DNA from: Brachionus plicatilis
Lineage: Eukaryota > Rotifera > Eurotatoria > Ploima > Brachionidae
Reading direction: 5' to 3'
Assembly: GCA_010279815.1 (NCBI GenBank)
Contig: QEOQ01000707.1
Coordinates: 696,581 to 760,580, forward strand
DNA: 64,000 nt
The position numbers and the translations under genes are program-made. Each line of letters starts with the position of its first letter. Position 1 is the stretch's first letter. A model generated the notes under the pieces. It was not told the origin of the DNA. It saw only the letters and a list, made by a program, of their open reading frames with translations, and ran no database searches. This document shows, piece after piece, positions 11,516 through 25,037 of this stretch.

Positions 11516-14500
11516 ATGGCAAATCCACTACTACAATTAAGATTTTATAAAGACGAAACTTTAAACTCGAAAAATGCTGATAAACTGAATGAACTGTACA
11601 ATCTCTTTAAAGATGACAATACCAAATGGATATCACGGCAGGAATGCTTGAATTTAAAAAGTGGCGAAAATTGTATATTTGTTTTTTGTAAATTTGAAGG
11701 CGCCGCATTCGAGCATGTAAGAAACCTCAATTCTAGGTAGTTCTTTAGTAAACCCAGTCTAAAACTGATTGTTATTTTTTTTAATTAGGATAGTAAGCGC
11801 TGCGTGTATGCTTCATACTTTTAATAAAAAGAAAAAATTACCCAGATCGATTATACCAATATATTCCTCGTCGATGCTGGATCTAAATATTTGCTGCTCC
11901 AACATGGAAAAGAAATTAAGAGTAAACAAACAAAAAATATTTAAAAAAAAAATTTATTTTCTTTAATAAGGAAGAAATTTACAGTAAAGTTGAAATGATG
12001 AGAGGAAAAATAAGCAAAATTTTTACCGAAAATGTCACTCATTTGGTTACTACAGAAGTTGGCTCGGCCAAATATCATGTAAACTTATTCAGCAAATTTA
12101 AATAAATAAAAAATCAAAATAAAATACCCTAAAATTTTAATTGAGAAAAATTTAAAAAGGCTGCTGGTAGCATGAAACTACCGATTATGTTGGCCGATTG
12201 GGTTATTGAAGTTTGGAACGAAGCTGAAACTGAGTAAATGAAGAAAAAATTGAGAAAAAAAATTTATTCTTTTTTTTTACTATCAGAGATGTTCATGCCA
12301 CTGATGCAAAATTTTTAAAATATAAATGTCCAATATTCCACAAATTAATAATTTGTGCATCTGGTTTTAACGAAGAAACCAAAAATAAAATAAGATCTAT
12401 AGTGGATTCAGAAGGTGGTACCTACCGTGGAGATTTAGTGTGTGGCACTACAACTCATTTAGTTCTCAACGAGCCCAAGGGCACCAAGTATGATCATGCC
12501 AAATTGTGGAAAATAAATGTTGTAAAATCTGAGTGGATTTACGAGTCTATAAAGGCCGGCTATTGTTTGCCTGAAAAGGACTTTATTTTGGTGAGCGAAA
12601 ATCAAACGTCGACACCAAGTGAAAGCCGCATTTTGCCAAGCAAGACCAAAAAGATACCAGACATAGACTTGAGTGTAATTAATCACTTAAATAACACGAA
12701 TGCCAATTCGACCAAGTTTGTTAACGAGACAGAAAATAGGACAGGTCTGAATCAGTCAACAAGTATGCTGCTGAATAATACAGCGGCCAGTACTAAAAAT
12801 TGTACCAAACCAATGAGTAATTATTCAGATTTGGTTAAAGAACTTAGTTCGATTGGAAAAATAAAACTAACTCTTTTGGATGGAATTGGGGTAATTGAAT
12901 AAATCAAACAATAAAATATTAAAAGATTTATGCTAGATTTTTTGTGAAATAACAGACCCAGTAGTAAGTGAGAAGATAAAAAAAATTTGTAACCTTGGTG
13001 GTGCAATACGTTTTGACGAATACAACTCGGATGTGACTCATGTAATTGTAAATCAAGTAAATGAACAAAAGTGTAAATCATACATTGAGCTAAATCCAGA
13101 GTATGAATTTAGATTTTTTTATTTTTTTAAATAATTTTTATTTTTGTTTTCAGAATAAATATTGTGACCATAGACTGGTTGATCGATTCGTGTAAACAAA
13201 ATCAATTGGAAGACTGTAAAATGTATTGTGTGTATAAAAATGCACTAAATTCAGTAAAAACTCCTAAAAAAAGGTAAATACTGTTAAATATACTTGAAGT
13301 CTAGGAAAAAAATTCAAAGCACGAAAAAAAAAAAATTTTAGCTTCATGAATATAAATTAAATACAAAAAATTAAATACTAAATTTAAAAACAAAATTTTT
13401 AATTAAGTTTTGGATTTTTTTATCGATTTTTATGTATCGTAAAATATGCTACAAATTACAGGACACAAATATCTTAAAATTTTGTTATATAAACTGATCT
13501 TAATTTGGTAGCAGGGATTGATAAACTAAAAAGAATTTAAATTCAAATTTAATACAAATTTTTAAAAATTAAATTTTAATTGTTAAAAGCAAAAATTTTA
13601 AATTTAGTTGAAAAATTTAACAATTAAATGCTAAAATAAAAATTTTTAATTATTTTTAAAAATTCTTATAATTGATATTAAAGGATTTGTTTATGGTTCG
13701 TAATTTTGGAAATTTTTTCTTCTCAAAAAACAACCAAGTAGAATTAAGTTATTTAATCTTAACGCTTTTTGGTGTTATATACAAATTTAAAAAAGTTTTT
13801 TAGAGGTTCAAGTTTAAAAAAATACGGTGATTTATTATCTTTTTAGCAATATTACTGAATATAATTTAACATGCATTATTTATGATATGATTAATAATCA
13901 AAATAAACCGTCTTATTTATTCTAAATTTTCTTAAAAAAATTTTTAAATAATTTAAAGAAAAAAAAATTTTAATATGATCAATTTAGAAAATATTAGAAA
14001 AAAGGCAAATGCTGATACAGTGCTTTTATAAAAGGTCCAGACATCACAAACTTAGGCTTAATTACGTAATATAAACTTTTTTTCTAGCTAACGTAATCTT
14101 ACGTGTCGGTTAGGATATTTAATTTAACGAAAAATTACTTAAGCTTAGATTAAAATACGCCTAACTTTTAGTAAAATCGTTCCCAAATGCTTACGACCTA
14201 AAAAATGAGGATTTTGGTAAGAAAAATGTAAAACTGGCTTCTTAAATAAAATATTTAATTAATTTTATTATGAAAAATTAAAAAAAATTTCAACATTCCA
14301 TACAGCTTCTAACTTAATTTTACGAAAAGTTACATAAAAGAAATTTTTTTTGCAATTTAACTGTCTTATAAAAATGTTTGAAAAATAAAAATATCTTTTT
14401 TTCTTTTCTTATATCACCCAATATTTATTTTGGGTGAGGAAAGAAAAAATATATATAATCAATTTTAAAAATTTTAGCTTGTATAATGAGAGAAAAAACA

Positions 14501-17500
14501 TAAACTATAAAAAAATCAAAAAGAGATAAAACATAAATTATATAAAAAATAACTTAAAATAAGACAAAATGTTTTTCAACTAATAATGATAAAAATTTGT
14601 TATAATACCTTTAAATTTAAGTGAAAAAGTTAATTCGTCTTTTTGCACAAAGATTTTAATTTTGCTTTTTTGGTTAGATTTTTTTTAAAACTAAAGCTAT
14701 TTTATTAAAAAACTAAAAAACTAAAATGATTAAAAAAAATTCTATTTTGAATGTATGTTTTTTATCCTTTTAAAAAATTTGTTATATGTTTTATTTTCTT
14801 TATTTATGTTTTTTTATCTTTTTAAATGTTGCGTTCTACCTGACTCATTTATTTTCTCAAATAACTTGACCAGCACTTAAATAGATTCAATAAAAAAAGG
14901 AGACATAAATCAATTCCATTGATCATATTTAAAGTTCTAATGAGTTAATCTTGTAAGTTAATTTCTTGAACAAAAAAAAATCTTTGACTTACAACACTTA
15001 TTGGAAAAAATATAGTTTCAATCTTTTCTGAATTAATTAATTTAACAACATGATATTTTTATCATTCAAACTGATAAATATAATTAATTTATAATTTACC
15101 CACATTTATCATGCATGGAAAATTTTGCCAATAATTTTGTCAACTAAAATGGTACTTTTAACAGGAATAATTATTCTTGATCGGGGATGGAGATTAAGAA
15201 AGCATTTAAATGTGAATCTAAACAAACAACTTCATAAAATAAAATTTTTTATTTTTTATTTTTAAAAATGTGAACTTAAACATAAAGTTAAATATTATTA
15301 TTTCAAAAAGGAAAACAAAACATAAAAACCCTAAATAAAAACTAATTATTTATTTTTGCAAACTATTATTGAATCATACAAATTATTGTTGGTAAACAGA
15401 GTGACTGTAGCATTGGCGGAGTCATTTCTTTTAGTTGTTTAAGTGAAAAAGAATCTTATTAATTTTACCAAATATTTACAAAATTGGTTAAAAATTAGTG
15501 TGTGAACTATTTTACTTAGTAAACTTGATTCAAGCACTTAGAACATGACACCGCCAATCTTTTTCCGTTTACCAAAACTGATAAAAATAACAATATAGTT
15601 TCGTAAACAGTGAATAAACATAAAGAGCGATAAATTGAAAGAGCCAAAAAAAAAAGAAAAGCAGATCCATGTTATGAACGAGGTTATTTTATTTCTATGT
15701 TTATTTTTTGTTTATATCAAAGTCACATTTTTCTTATGTTAAAATTGACTTTTTTTTACTCTATTGACTTGTTTTATAAAAATTTATGAAAAAACAAAAA
15801 TAAAATTTTGTTTATGCTTGATTCACTGTTTATGTATTTCTCTAATCCTCACCTCTTGGTCAAAAACATAACCAAACAAAACTTTTAACAAAACTTTACC
15901 AAATTTCAAGGTAAATGTTAAGATCAATAAAAAAAAATCGCCTTTCAAAATATTTTGATCATAAAAAAAGTCAGGCAAATGACCAGTCGATTACAAAATT
16001 GATTTATATCTAAATTTTAATTTTATTTGAAAAATATTTATTAATTTAAAAAAATCCAATTTATGTCCAAAATTATAATGACCATCTTTTAAGAGCCCGA
16101 CCACTTAAGCCAGTGTTCAATCAATCGTCGAGCAATCAAACATTAGACTCAGACTTAAACGACTGTCTATCACAGTACTTGAATATCGAAGCTGCACTAG
16201 TAAAGCCACCAGTGGAACCAACCACCAAGCCTTTCCAAACAAATACCCCTATCAGACAGCCGAGTTCTTTATCCTTTAAACTTCAACAATACCAGCAGCA
16301 GAAGCAAGCTACACCGAAAGCTGACACAACTCTTAGACAACAAGATAATTTGGATGTAAGCAAAATTAATGAAATATTTTCCAACAAAAAATTTGAGATA
16401 ACCGGCTTTGACCGCGAAGAACGTGAATCAATAGAAAAAATTCTGATCCAAAAAGGTGCATTAGTTGTACCATCTAATGACATGGACGCCACTGAATTGC
16501 CCATGAATTTAGGCGATGACCAGTCTGACTTTAATCTTTTTCCACTAATAACCTCAAACCCAATACCTCATAAAAATCCTGCCACTGTCTACTGGATGAA
16601 AAAGTGCTGCGAATCGAACCAAATTCTTCCTCTAGATTCGGACATTTTTTTTCAACCCGTTCCTCGGTACAACACAGACGCACCTCTGACCAACTGTGTG
16701 ATTACCATCAGTGGCTACGCTCAATACGAAAAAGACAACATAGCCAATTTGTGCAAGCTGCTTGGTGCTCATACACAGCCTTCCCTTAGTCTAAAAAAAA
16801 CCGCTGACATCCAAGTTAACACTCATCTAATTTGCAAACAAGCTTTGGGACCAAAGTTTATAGCAGCCAAGACCTGGAACTTGCCAATAGTTTGCGCCGA
16901 ATGGGTCATCGATTGCTGTGTGAGCGGCATGAGAGCCGACGAGAGCAAATACAGCGTGGACAGTCAAGAATTAGTGCAAAAAGATTTAATTGACGCTTTG
17001 GCAAAGATCAGACACCAAAATGAGAACATGTGCACCAACAGCAGCTACAATTCAAAAGCTGGCAAAAGCATTAATTCTCCCACCAACGAAACAGACCACA
17101 ACCCAAACGATTCAAGCCTTTCAATGCACAATGAGTCCAAAAAAATTAGACTGGACGAGGATCTGGACCAGACCAGAGAAGTTGGCTTCAAAGCACTTAA
17201 CGATTCAAAATTCAAAATTCCCGACCAATCTCCGGCCCTTGTCTTTCAAACACCGCAAAATCCGCGCCTAAAGGAGCTGCGCCGCAGCGAGGTCATGCCA
17301 CAGCCGGTCTCCCCAACTGCTGAAAATACCAAATTCAGCACTCCTGTTTGGATGAAGCCAAGTACCAATGTTGATTTTAAATTCAAAAATTTAGACTGTG
17401 ACAGAGCTCTGGAAATGCTTAAAACGCCCGAGGCTTCCAAGACAAAATCGAAAAAGCCCGAGACCCCTCTGTGCGAGTTGTTCACCAATGCCATTCACAT

Positions 17501-18575
17501 TGCGGCGGAAAAGTCCAAAAATTCCGAGTACTGGGCAAATTGTTATGAGAGTCCGGCATTCGAGTACTCGTTTCAGAGAAGTAAGAGAGAAAATTTGGCC
17601 AAAGTTCAGGAACAAAACGAGTTTATTCAGCCTACGCCGCGCCAAACCAGACTTGTCCTCAAAAACTGCAGGGTCTATGTGAGTCGAAAGTTGGCCAAAA
17701 TGCAGACCGACTTGTACAAAATAGTGGAGTCGTTGGGCGGTGATTTTTTCTGGACCTATAACTCTGACGTCACTCATTTTGTCTACAGTGGAGACATTGG
17801 TGACAATGTCAAAGAGCTCAAGACTGCCATTGATGATAAAAAATTGATTGTTTTGCCAGACTGGATTTATGCATGCAATGAGAGTCAAACTCACCTAGAC
17901 GAGGCTAGTTACCTAATTTACAGGACTAGTGAGCAAGATGAAGAATCAGATGATATGAGCCATGAGACAAAGGTAAATCAGACAGAGGTAGAAAGCGAAC
18001 AAAATCAGGTTGATATCAAGCGAGCTTTTTTGGATAAGCTGCAAGACAAATTGGCAAGTTTCAAAAGTGTGAATACCAGCCGCAAAATAGGCCGCAACAA
18101 ATCCGATGTAAACAGATCGGACTTGACTGATTTTGGTGAAAATCGCAGCGACATGGATGATGAAACTGCTCTGTTGCAAAATTTTCAATTCAATCAAATG
18201 AATGAAGATGATGACTTGGATCTGAATGACGATGGTGATAGTTCCAAGCGGAGGCAAATTAAGCGCAAAGCAATGCCGTCCTGCAGCGATGAGGGCCAAG
18301 TGGCCAAAAATTTTGACCAGAATTCACAGGCTTCTCCGTCTTTGCTGAGCAAGGAAGCCAAAAAGAGTGCTTCGAATGTTATTCCGCATTCACAAATTCA
18401 GGTTACTTATTGGAAAGATGATAGTGGGCCGATGAATGCGCCAAATTTTGCGCCAACTCAGAATAAAATGAATACCAGACAAAGAAGTGGAAAAAATGAG
18501 GCGAACAAGAGCTCTAAGACTGATGCGATCGCTGAGCGTATCATGACTGCAGCTAGAGCTGCCAAAAAAAATTAA
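11516..18575 (+). CDS. TOPBP1: TopBP1/Mus101/Dpb11-family BRCT scaffold
   Basis: Nuclear scaffold that links replication initiation and the 9-1-1 clamp to ATR activation. Exons: 11516-11736, 11789-11921, 11971-12078, 12160-12233, 12287-12890, 12937-13100, 13154-13273, 16094-18575. The 3906-nt CDS gives 1301 aa with consistent phases. BRCT0-1-2 fall in about aa 1-260 (a block reading THLVTTEVGSAKYH, then THLVLNEPKGTKYDHAKLW). BRCT3 is at about 375-460, BRCT4-5 at about 572-763, and BRCT6 at about 993-1085 (NCRVYVSRKL ... THFVYSG). Near the end QVTYWKDD (Trp1248) resembles the Trp motif of the ATR-activating domain. The protein stops 53 residues later, with no BRCT7-8. Human TopBP1 is about 1520 aa. 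Intron 7 is unusually long (2.8 kb). Poly(A) signal at 18702-18707. Confidence 0.93.
13274..16093 (+). other. Long intron 7 of TopBP1
   Basis: 2.8-kb A+T-rich intron joining exon 7 (ends AG|GTAAAT) to the last exon (TTAAG|A). It contains no recognisable coding exon; phase (2 nt + 1 nt) is kept by direct splicing. Confidence 0.7.
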
Positions 18576-18701
18576 TTAGAAATTTATTTTGGTGGCAGTT
18601 AAATGGCGACTATTTTTTTTAATTTTTTTTTCTCGGGCTTAATTAGTTTGTAAGCATTACTTTTTTTTAAATGCTTTACCTTTAATACATGACTTTGATT
18701 T

Positions 18702-18707
18702 AATAAA
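18702..18707 (+). promoter_or_regulatory. Poly(A) signal of TopBP1
   Basis: AATAAA about 130 nt after the stop at 18573-18575. It supports the gene ending here rather than continuing into further BRCT exons. Confidence 0.55.
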
Positions 18708-19648
18708 ATATTTGAATATTTTTTAATTATTTTTTATTTCCTAAAGGAACTTGTTTGCTATTTAATTGATCAAAAATAAATTTTATCATACTTTTGATTT
18801 TTATGGTCAATTAAAATTGAGTGTCAATGGGTTTGGATTAGTGTTGGTAATCGACTGATAAAATTTTAAAATCTATTTTACAATTAGCCAAAATTTTTAC
18901 ATAAATTTTTCAGAAATAACAAAAATTTGTTATAAATTAGATTATTAATTTTATTTATGGTAATTTGCAGCAGAAAAAGCGATTTTAAAAATTCTAACAA
19001 ATTAAATTTATATTATTACCGTAAATACTTACAAAGAGTTACGTGCACCAAAACTTAAACACCAAATTTTAGTAATGCATTAGTGAGCATATACACCATG
19101 TTTCAAATATTTATCCTAAATTTTTTAATTTTTATTAAATTTTTTAAATCAATTTTAAAGGTAAAGCGTCATGATGTTTTCAACTCTCGTTTTTAAAGAA
19201 TTTTTTTTCATAGAAAATTTATAGTAAATTTTAATAGGCAATAAATTGACCAAATTTTTTAATTCTCCTTAAATCTCTAAAAAAAGAATCAAAATATCAA
19301 AATATTTTTTTAAGAAGATATAGAAATATAGAAAAAAATTATTAATGGAAAAATAATCTTAGAATTTTTTTCAGAATAATAATTTATAGTAAATTTTAAT
19401 AGGCAACAAATTGACCAAATTTTTAAATTCTCCTTAAATCTCTAAAAAAAGAAAACTGCAATTGAATACAATTTACTTCAAGAGTAAATGAAATGTAAAT
19501 AATTTTGATCAATTTATTTTAATAAAATTTTGAGTGTTTTTTTTTTAAATTTTTTTATTAAAGTTTGTTACATAAAAATTCTACGAGTATTTCTATGAAT
19601 TTTTTTTTAAAAATGTTTTCTAATAGTTTTATTAATATTAATCTGAAT
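18708..19648. other. Intergenic, A+T-rich
   Basis: Inspected for missing BRCT7-8 exons of TopBP1; none was seen. A segment of about 60 bp is duplicated (about 19215-19275 and 19382-19450: TTTATAGTAAATTTTAATAG followed by similar sequence). Confidence 0.5.
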
Positions 19649-19762
19649 CTTGGTCTTACGTCCTTATAAGAACGACGTACGAGTGGCGACCTGATTGAGA
19701 TGTACAAGATTGAACACAGAATTGATGATATTCAATGGCTAGCTCCACTTGTTAGCAAATAG
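19649..19762 (+). pseudogene. LINE reverse-transcriptase C-terminal remnant
   Basis: In one frame, apart from a single stop, it reads LGLTSL*ERRTSGDLIEM and then YKIEHRIDDIQWLAPLV. This matches the LGLxxLEERRLRGDLIEMYKI block at the thumb end of jockey/CR1-type reverse transcriptases. Isolated 114-bp fragment with no LINE body on either side. Confidence 0.65.
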
Positions 19763-20398
19763 TCTAATTTGTAATTAAAAAAATTTGATTTTATGTTTTT
19801 ATTTTTAATTCAGATAAGTTGAACCATTACTGGAGTCTATATGGAGATAGTGTTTGCCTCAAAATAATTACTTTTTAATTTAAGCATAAATTTTTTATTG
19901 TTTGAAAAATGTTGACTAAATGGTTACAATTTTATTAGTAATTGTCGACCATTATGAAGAATTAAACTTTTGATTTAAATTTTTCAAAAATTAATTTTAA
20001 ACAATAAAACAATTTTTTTTAATTTTAATAAATAGATTCTGATCATTCTAAATATTAATGTATATTTTGCTAATTTAAACTTTATCTATTGAAAAAAAAA
20101 ATCCAGAAAATATTTTTTCCATAAACCAGAATTAAACTTAGAAATTATTAAAAATATCAGCTAAGCAAATAAATAAGAAACTTATGATATTTAAAAATAA
20201 TTTAAATATATTCATCTTCTAGAATTTAAAAACATTCAAGTCATTTAGAAAATTATTTGACAAAGGTGTACCAATAATTGGTTTTTTATGTAAACCAATT
20301 TTTTGAGAGGCCATAAAACAATGTTGTTTTATTAATTTAACTTCTCTTTTTTTAATATTTAAAAGATTCGAAAAAATACAAAAAATATTAAATTAAAA

Positions 20399-23300
20399 AT
20401 GATTTTTCTAATTTTCATTTTTGGATTGATATCAATAAATGTCCAATGCCATCAATCAACTGATAGCTATCTAAACCATTGGGTTTTGGTAAAACCGGAC
20501 ATTTACACTTTATTTTGGAATTATACTGAAACAGACATTACGATGGAGATTCATGTAAAAACCAATAATTGGTTTTTGTTTGGATTTAGCCCAAATGGGA
20601 CACCAGATGGCTCAGATGTCATCATGGTTTGGTTAAATGAGGATGGAAGCTACCACTTTAGTGATAGACACATAGAAAACAATCAAGTGTTGACAGACAA
20701 AGTACAAAATTGGTTTGCCAAGGATGTATTTCGTCAGGGTCCTTATCTTATAGCAAAATTCAGTCGGAAATTGAAGATCTGTGACTCTAGTAAAGAGGAC
20801 TTCGATATTGTTGAGGGCACACCTACGGTCATCTCAGCTTATGGGCCAGGAGTCTTTAATGAAAATTTTGATGAAAATATTCGCATAGCTGATTTTCATT
20901 CAATTACTTTTATCCAAACACAAAACCAAAAAATAGATCTAAGCACCCCTGATATAGAAATCGCCGACTTTAGAGTCAATGTAATTTAATAAATTAATTA
21001 AAATTTTCAAAATTTAAAAAAAAAATTTTAAGCATACTGTCATACCGGGCTATCATACTCTTTATTATTGTCAAGTATTCAAATTACCATCTTCATGGCT
21101 CAACACCACAACCCACATAGTCAAAGTAATTTTTATTTTTATTTTTAAAAGGAGTCTTTAGGAATAAACGAGAGAAAATTTTATAAAAGTTTGAAACTGT
21201 GGTAACTCCTGGCAATGAAAGATACCTTCATCACATGATTGTGACAGAATGCTCTTCAAGTTATGAAAACGAGTATCTAAAATCTAATCCAGAGCCGAGA
21301 CCAGGTCCATGTTTGTCTTTCCATGAATCTCAACCGGCGACTGAAATTGTTCAAGTAGGCTCGATGTGCAATAAACAATCGATGATTTGGCATGTTGGAG
21401 GAAATTATGTAAAAATATTTTTTTTTTTAAGAAACATAATATGAACAAATTTTAAAGGAGGTAGAATATCCCGCAGATAAAGGCTATCCAGTTGGAGGCG
21501 AAGATGGAGAATTCAAATATTTTATGATAGAATTACACTATCATAATCCTGATAATTTAGCAAGTAGATTCCTAGGCAAATAATTTCATTTTAATACAAC
21601 TAATTAATTTTTCAAAGACATTGAAGATAATTCTGGAATTAGGTTTTATGCCACCAAAAAGCTCAGGCCTATTGAGTTTGGTGTTTTTACTGTAGGAGCT
21701 CTATTCGACTGGAACACTATATTGATCCCACCAGGTTTAGAAAACTTTGAAAATTATTATTATTTTAGAAAGCCATGTACAGATGTAAGTTTATTAAATC
21801 AAATTAGCTTTTATATTCTTAATAATTGTTTAGGAAATTCTCGGAAAATCTGATCAAGTTAATATTTTTGGTACGGTTTTTCATACTCATGCAGTTGGAA
21901 AATTGGCAACAGCTAAAGTGGTTAGAGATAATAAAGAAATAGATTTTATTTACAAAAATGAATATTTTAATGGCTGGAAACAAGATTATCAATTTTTTAA
22001 TAAAATTGTCCAGTTGAAAAGAGTAAGTTAAGTTAAAAAATTTATCTTTTTAATGGAAATTTTCAAGAATGATCAAATTAAATTAACCTGTCATTATGAT
22101 ACAAAAGAAAAGACTAATTATACAATGGTAAGTTTTAATTTTTTATTCATAATTCCCTTGTTGACTTTAAATTAACTGAAATTTTTGATTATAACTCTAG
22201 TAATAGTTTTATTTTGGCAAAATGAAAATCCTAAGAGTTAACTTTAAGTTTATTTTTATGCATACCGTACCATTTTGCTGAAAATGTTTTTATTTTATAT
22301 TCTAAATAAGACTTTAATTCCGATTAATATTTTAGATTTTGGCTAGAGGTGACACTTTGAACTATAGAACAAATTGATATTAAAAAATAGAATCAATAAT
22401 TTAAAAAAAAAATTGAAGCATCAGTGATCAAAATTTAATCAAAATTTCGAGTCACAATCTTTTAATATTCACTTCAAAATTAAAAGTTTTTATATCTTCT
22501 TTTTTTAAGTATTCGGATAAGATTTTTTTTCAAGTTATTTTGAAATAATTTTTTTATTTAGCTATGCATATTTTTTTTCTGGTATAGTAAATTTTTTTAA
22601 TTACTTGTCAAAAATTTAACTTTTTTAAAATTTTTCAAGATTCGTAGGAATACTTTTGATTACCAGGATTTTTTTCTATTTTAATTTTCATTTAATTCTT
22701 CTTTTTGTTCCTCGATTAACCTTGATCTATCTGTATTTTTCTTAAATTTTCCTTACGTTATAAGTTCTAATGACTATATTGTTGTCATTGGTAATGAAGC
22801 TGTTAGGAAAAAATTAAGCTAATAATCAAACTTTAATGATAATTTTTATTATTTAAAAAAAATTTACTTTGTAAAAATTCTTTGGCAATGGTTAAACATG
22901 GAATTCATAGTAATAGAAAAAATTAGCTTTATAGGGTCGGTTTTTACATGGAAACAATTGGCAATTTGAAGTTTATGATCAATTTTTGATGCTCAATATG
23001 ATCAAATCAAACTAAAACTGTTAAATAAGCTGCTATTTCTTAAAAGAAATAATGCAGAGATACATTTTTAGATTTAACATACTATGTTAAATAAAAGAAT
23101 AAACTCTGTAATATCAAAATGCACAATGCAGAGTGCACACCATCGAAATGATGCTATTTTAATGGACAATTTTTTGCAGACTTTTGCAGATTTTACCATT
23201 AAATTTAACAAAGTATGTTATAACCAAAAATTTACCTCTGCACTTCCATTAAAAAATTTAAATTTATTTTAGAGTTTTAGTTTCGTTTGATCATTTTGAG

Positions 23301-24331
23301 CATCAAAAATTGATCATTAACTTCAACTTGCCGAAACAATGGTTGCATTTATGCTTATATGTGCCCCAAAACCTAGAAAAACGACAGTAAAAACGATAAA
23401 AAATCATGAAATATTATTTCAAAGGTATTTTTTCCATCTTTATTTGAGTTTTTTTAGATGTTAAGCATTTGTAAGTTTTGCAAATTTTTCTTGAAGACAC
23501 CTTTTAAGAATTTTCCAACACTATAATTTTTGGTTTATTGATTCAGATTTATAAAATTATGGTATTGCTTATTTAGTTTAATAGTTATTGGCTTTTTAAA
23601 GATAAGTATTGGTTTAAATATCAGTAATATATTTTTTAAAGATAAAATTAGAATTTTTGTTTTTTATTCAATTCCTTTTTTTATTTTATTTTGAAACTTG
23701 ACTCTGGCGAATTTTAAAAAAATATAAATTGACTGAAATAAATTTTTTTCAGGGTGGACCAAGTGCTTATGAAGAGATGTGGTATAATTACAAATAATAT
23801 TAATAAATTATTTTTAATTTAATTATTAAAGTCAAATGAATACAATGTACTATCCAAGAAATAAATATTTTTCTAGATGTAAAGAAACATTTAATTTTGA
23901 AACGTGGCGAATATTTTTGCGAAGTTTGGACACGTAATTTTTATTTAAATTTTTATCTGATTTTAATGAGCCATTTTTAGATTTGGTGATATCAAGTTAA
24001 TTAATGAAGACTTAAGAGAAGGGTTTATTCCCGAAGACCTACTAAAGGCAAAGTTAACCCCAACCCTGAAGAACAAGATACAAGATTTTTTCATTAATGC
24101 TGTTAGAACTGAAATGATTTACGACTATCATGTAAATCTTTCAAAATAATTTTGTTTTAAATTTAATTGATTAATTTTATAAAGTATAATTTGACTGAAA
24201 TTCATAAAAATCCACCTTTAAAAACAATACCAATAGAAGAACAAAAATGTTCGAATAAATCATTTGTTGATTGGGTTTTTGAAAGTTTAGTTCATTTTTT
24301 TCAATCATTCCAAAAACAATTTAATAATTAA
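20399..24331 (+). CDS. MOXD1: DBH-like copper type-II ascorbate-dependent monooxygenase
   Basis: Secretory-pathway copper enzyme of the dopamine beta-hydroxylase/MOXD1 family. Exons: 20399-20980, 21033-21125, 21190-21408, 21458-21563, 21618-21784, 21834-22022, 22068-22127, 23753-23781 (29 nt), 23832-23933, 23981-24131, 24185-24331. Joined they give 614 aa, close to human MOXD1. Order: signal peptide (about aa 1-17), DOMON domain (about 30-160), then Cu monooxygenase N and C halves. Copper ligands visible: the HH pair (RYLHHMIV), the HYHNP histidine, HTH (FHTHAVG), and the Met of GGPSAYEEMC. No C-terminal membrane segment is apparent, so it is probably soluble or lumenal. The substrate cannot be told; the family includes dopamine and tyramine hydroxylases plus MOXD1, whose substrate is unclear. 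Intron 7 (1.6 kb) contains a MITE. Poly(A) signal at 24403-24408. Confidence 0.93.
22960..23332. mobile_element. MITE with GGCAA ends in the DBH-like gene intron
   Basis: 373-bp palindromic element. It starts GGCAATTTGAAGTTTATGAT and ends with the near-perfect inverse (...TTCAACTTGCC). It is flanked by GAAACAATT (22951-22959) and GAAACAATG (23333-23341), an 8/9 match to a 9-bp target duplication. A sibling copy lies at 45441-45816. The internal reading frames are shadows of the palindrome. Confidence 0.75.
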
Positions 24332-24402
24332 TATTAATTATTAGTGAATCAAATTTTTTAATTTAGGAATTCTTTTAGATTTTTATTTATTTTTTCTCTT
24401 TA

Positions 24403-24408
24403 AATAAA
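24403..24408 (+). promoter_or_regulatory. Poly(A) signal of the DBH-like gene
   Basis: AATAAA about 70 nt after the stop codon. Confidence 0.5.
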
Positions 24409-24409
24409 T

Positions 24410-25037
24410 TAAAATAAGCAAATTTTGATTTTAAATTAGAACAACTGACGTATTTGGTGTATCTTTCAAAATTCGTTTTTAACTTTTCTTTTGATTCTCT
24501 TTTCTTTTAGTTGATTCTCGCATCTTAAATTTACACATAGCTGAATTATTGTGTTTTTTCGAGAGATACATTAACCACGATGATCAAATTTTGGATCAGT
24601 TTGAAGGCGGATAATTAAAATTTGTAAAATTAATTAAAAATTTAACCATGTTAATTTAAATGATACAAAGTGAACTCTTGCAGAAATATGCAAAATTGCA
24701 CCCTATTTAAAAGTACTAAAAATAAAACGCAACTATTTTGCACATATTTTGTAGACTTCCGAAGTAGGTAAAACAAAGTCTTTTTCAATTTGTTTCATCT
24801 ACAGAGCAAGTTTTTGATAAATAGAAGATAAGTTATAAAATTTCTTCATTTTTTTAATGGAAGTTATGTATGAAATTTCAAAATACCGAATCGATAGCCT
24901 TTATTTTTTGACAACATTTCAGACTGTATCTAAATACTGCAAAAAATTCAACAAAAGTCTTTAAGAGATGCTTTTTAGGCCATTTTTTTTTTTAAAAACT
25001 AGCTTTCTGTTTTAAAATATAAGAAAGAAAAATTTCA
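24410..25037. other. Intergenic
   Basis: A+T-rich. A slightly less biased stretch around 24520-24620 has no continuous frame I can assign. Confidence 0.4.

Noticed and set aside
11701..11736. Alternative TopBP1 exon-1 donor at GCAT|GTAAGA
   Set aside because: It would drop the conserved LNSR|IVSAACM junction and break phase with exon 2; the TCTAG|GTAGTT donor preserves both.
16283..18299. Open frames antisense or out of frame to the last TopBP1 exon
   Set aside because: The BRCT-bearing frame explains the sequence; the others show no family resemblance.
23084..23272. Small open frame in the DBH-like intron
   Set aside because: It lies entirely in a MITE.
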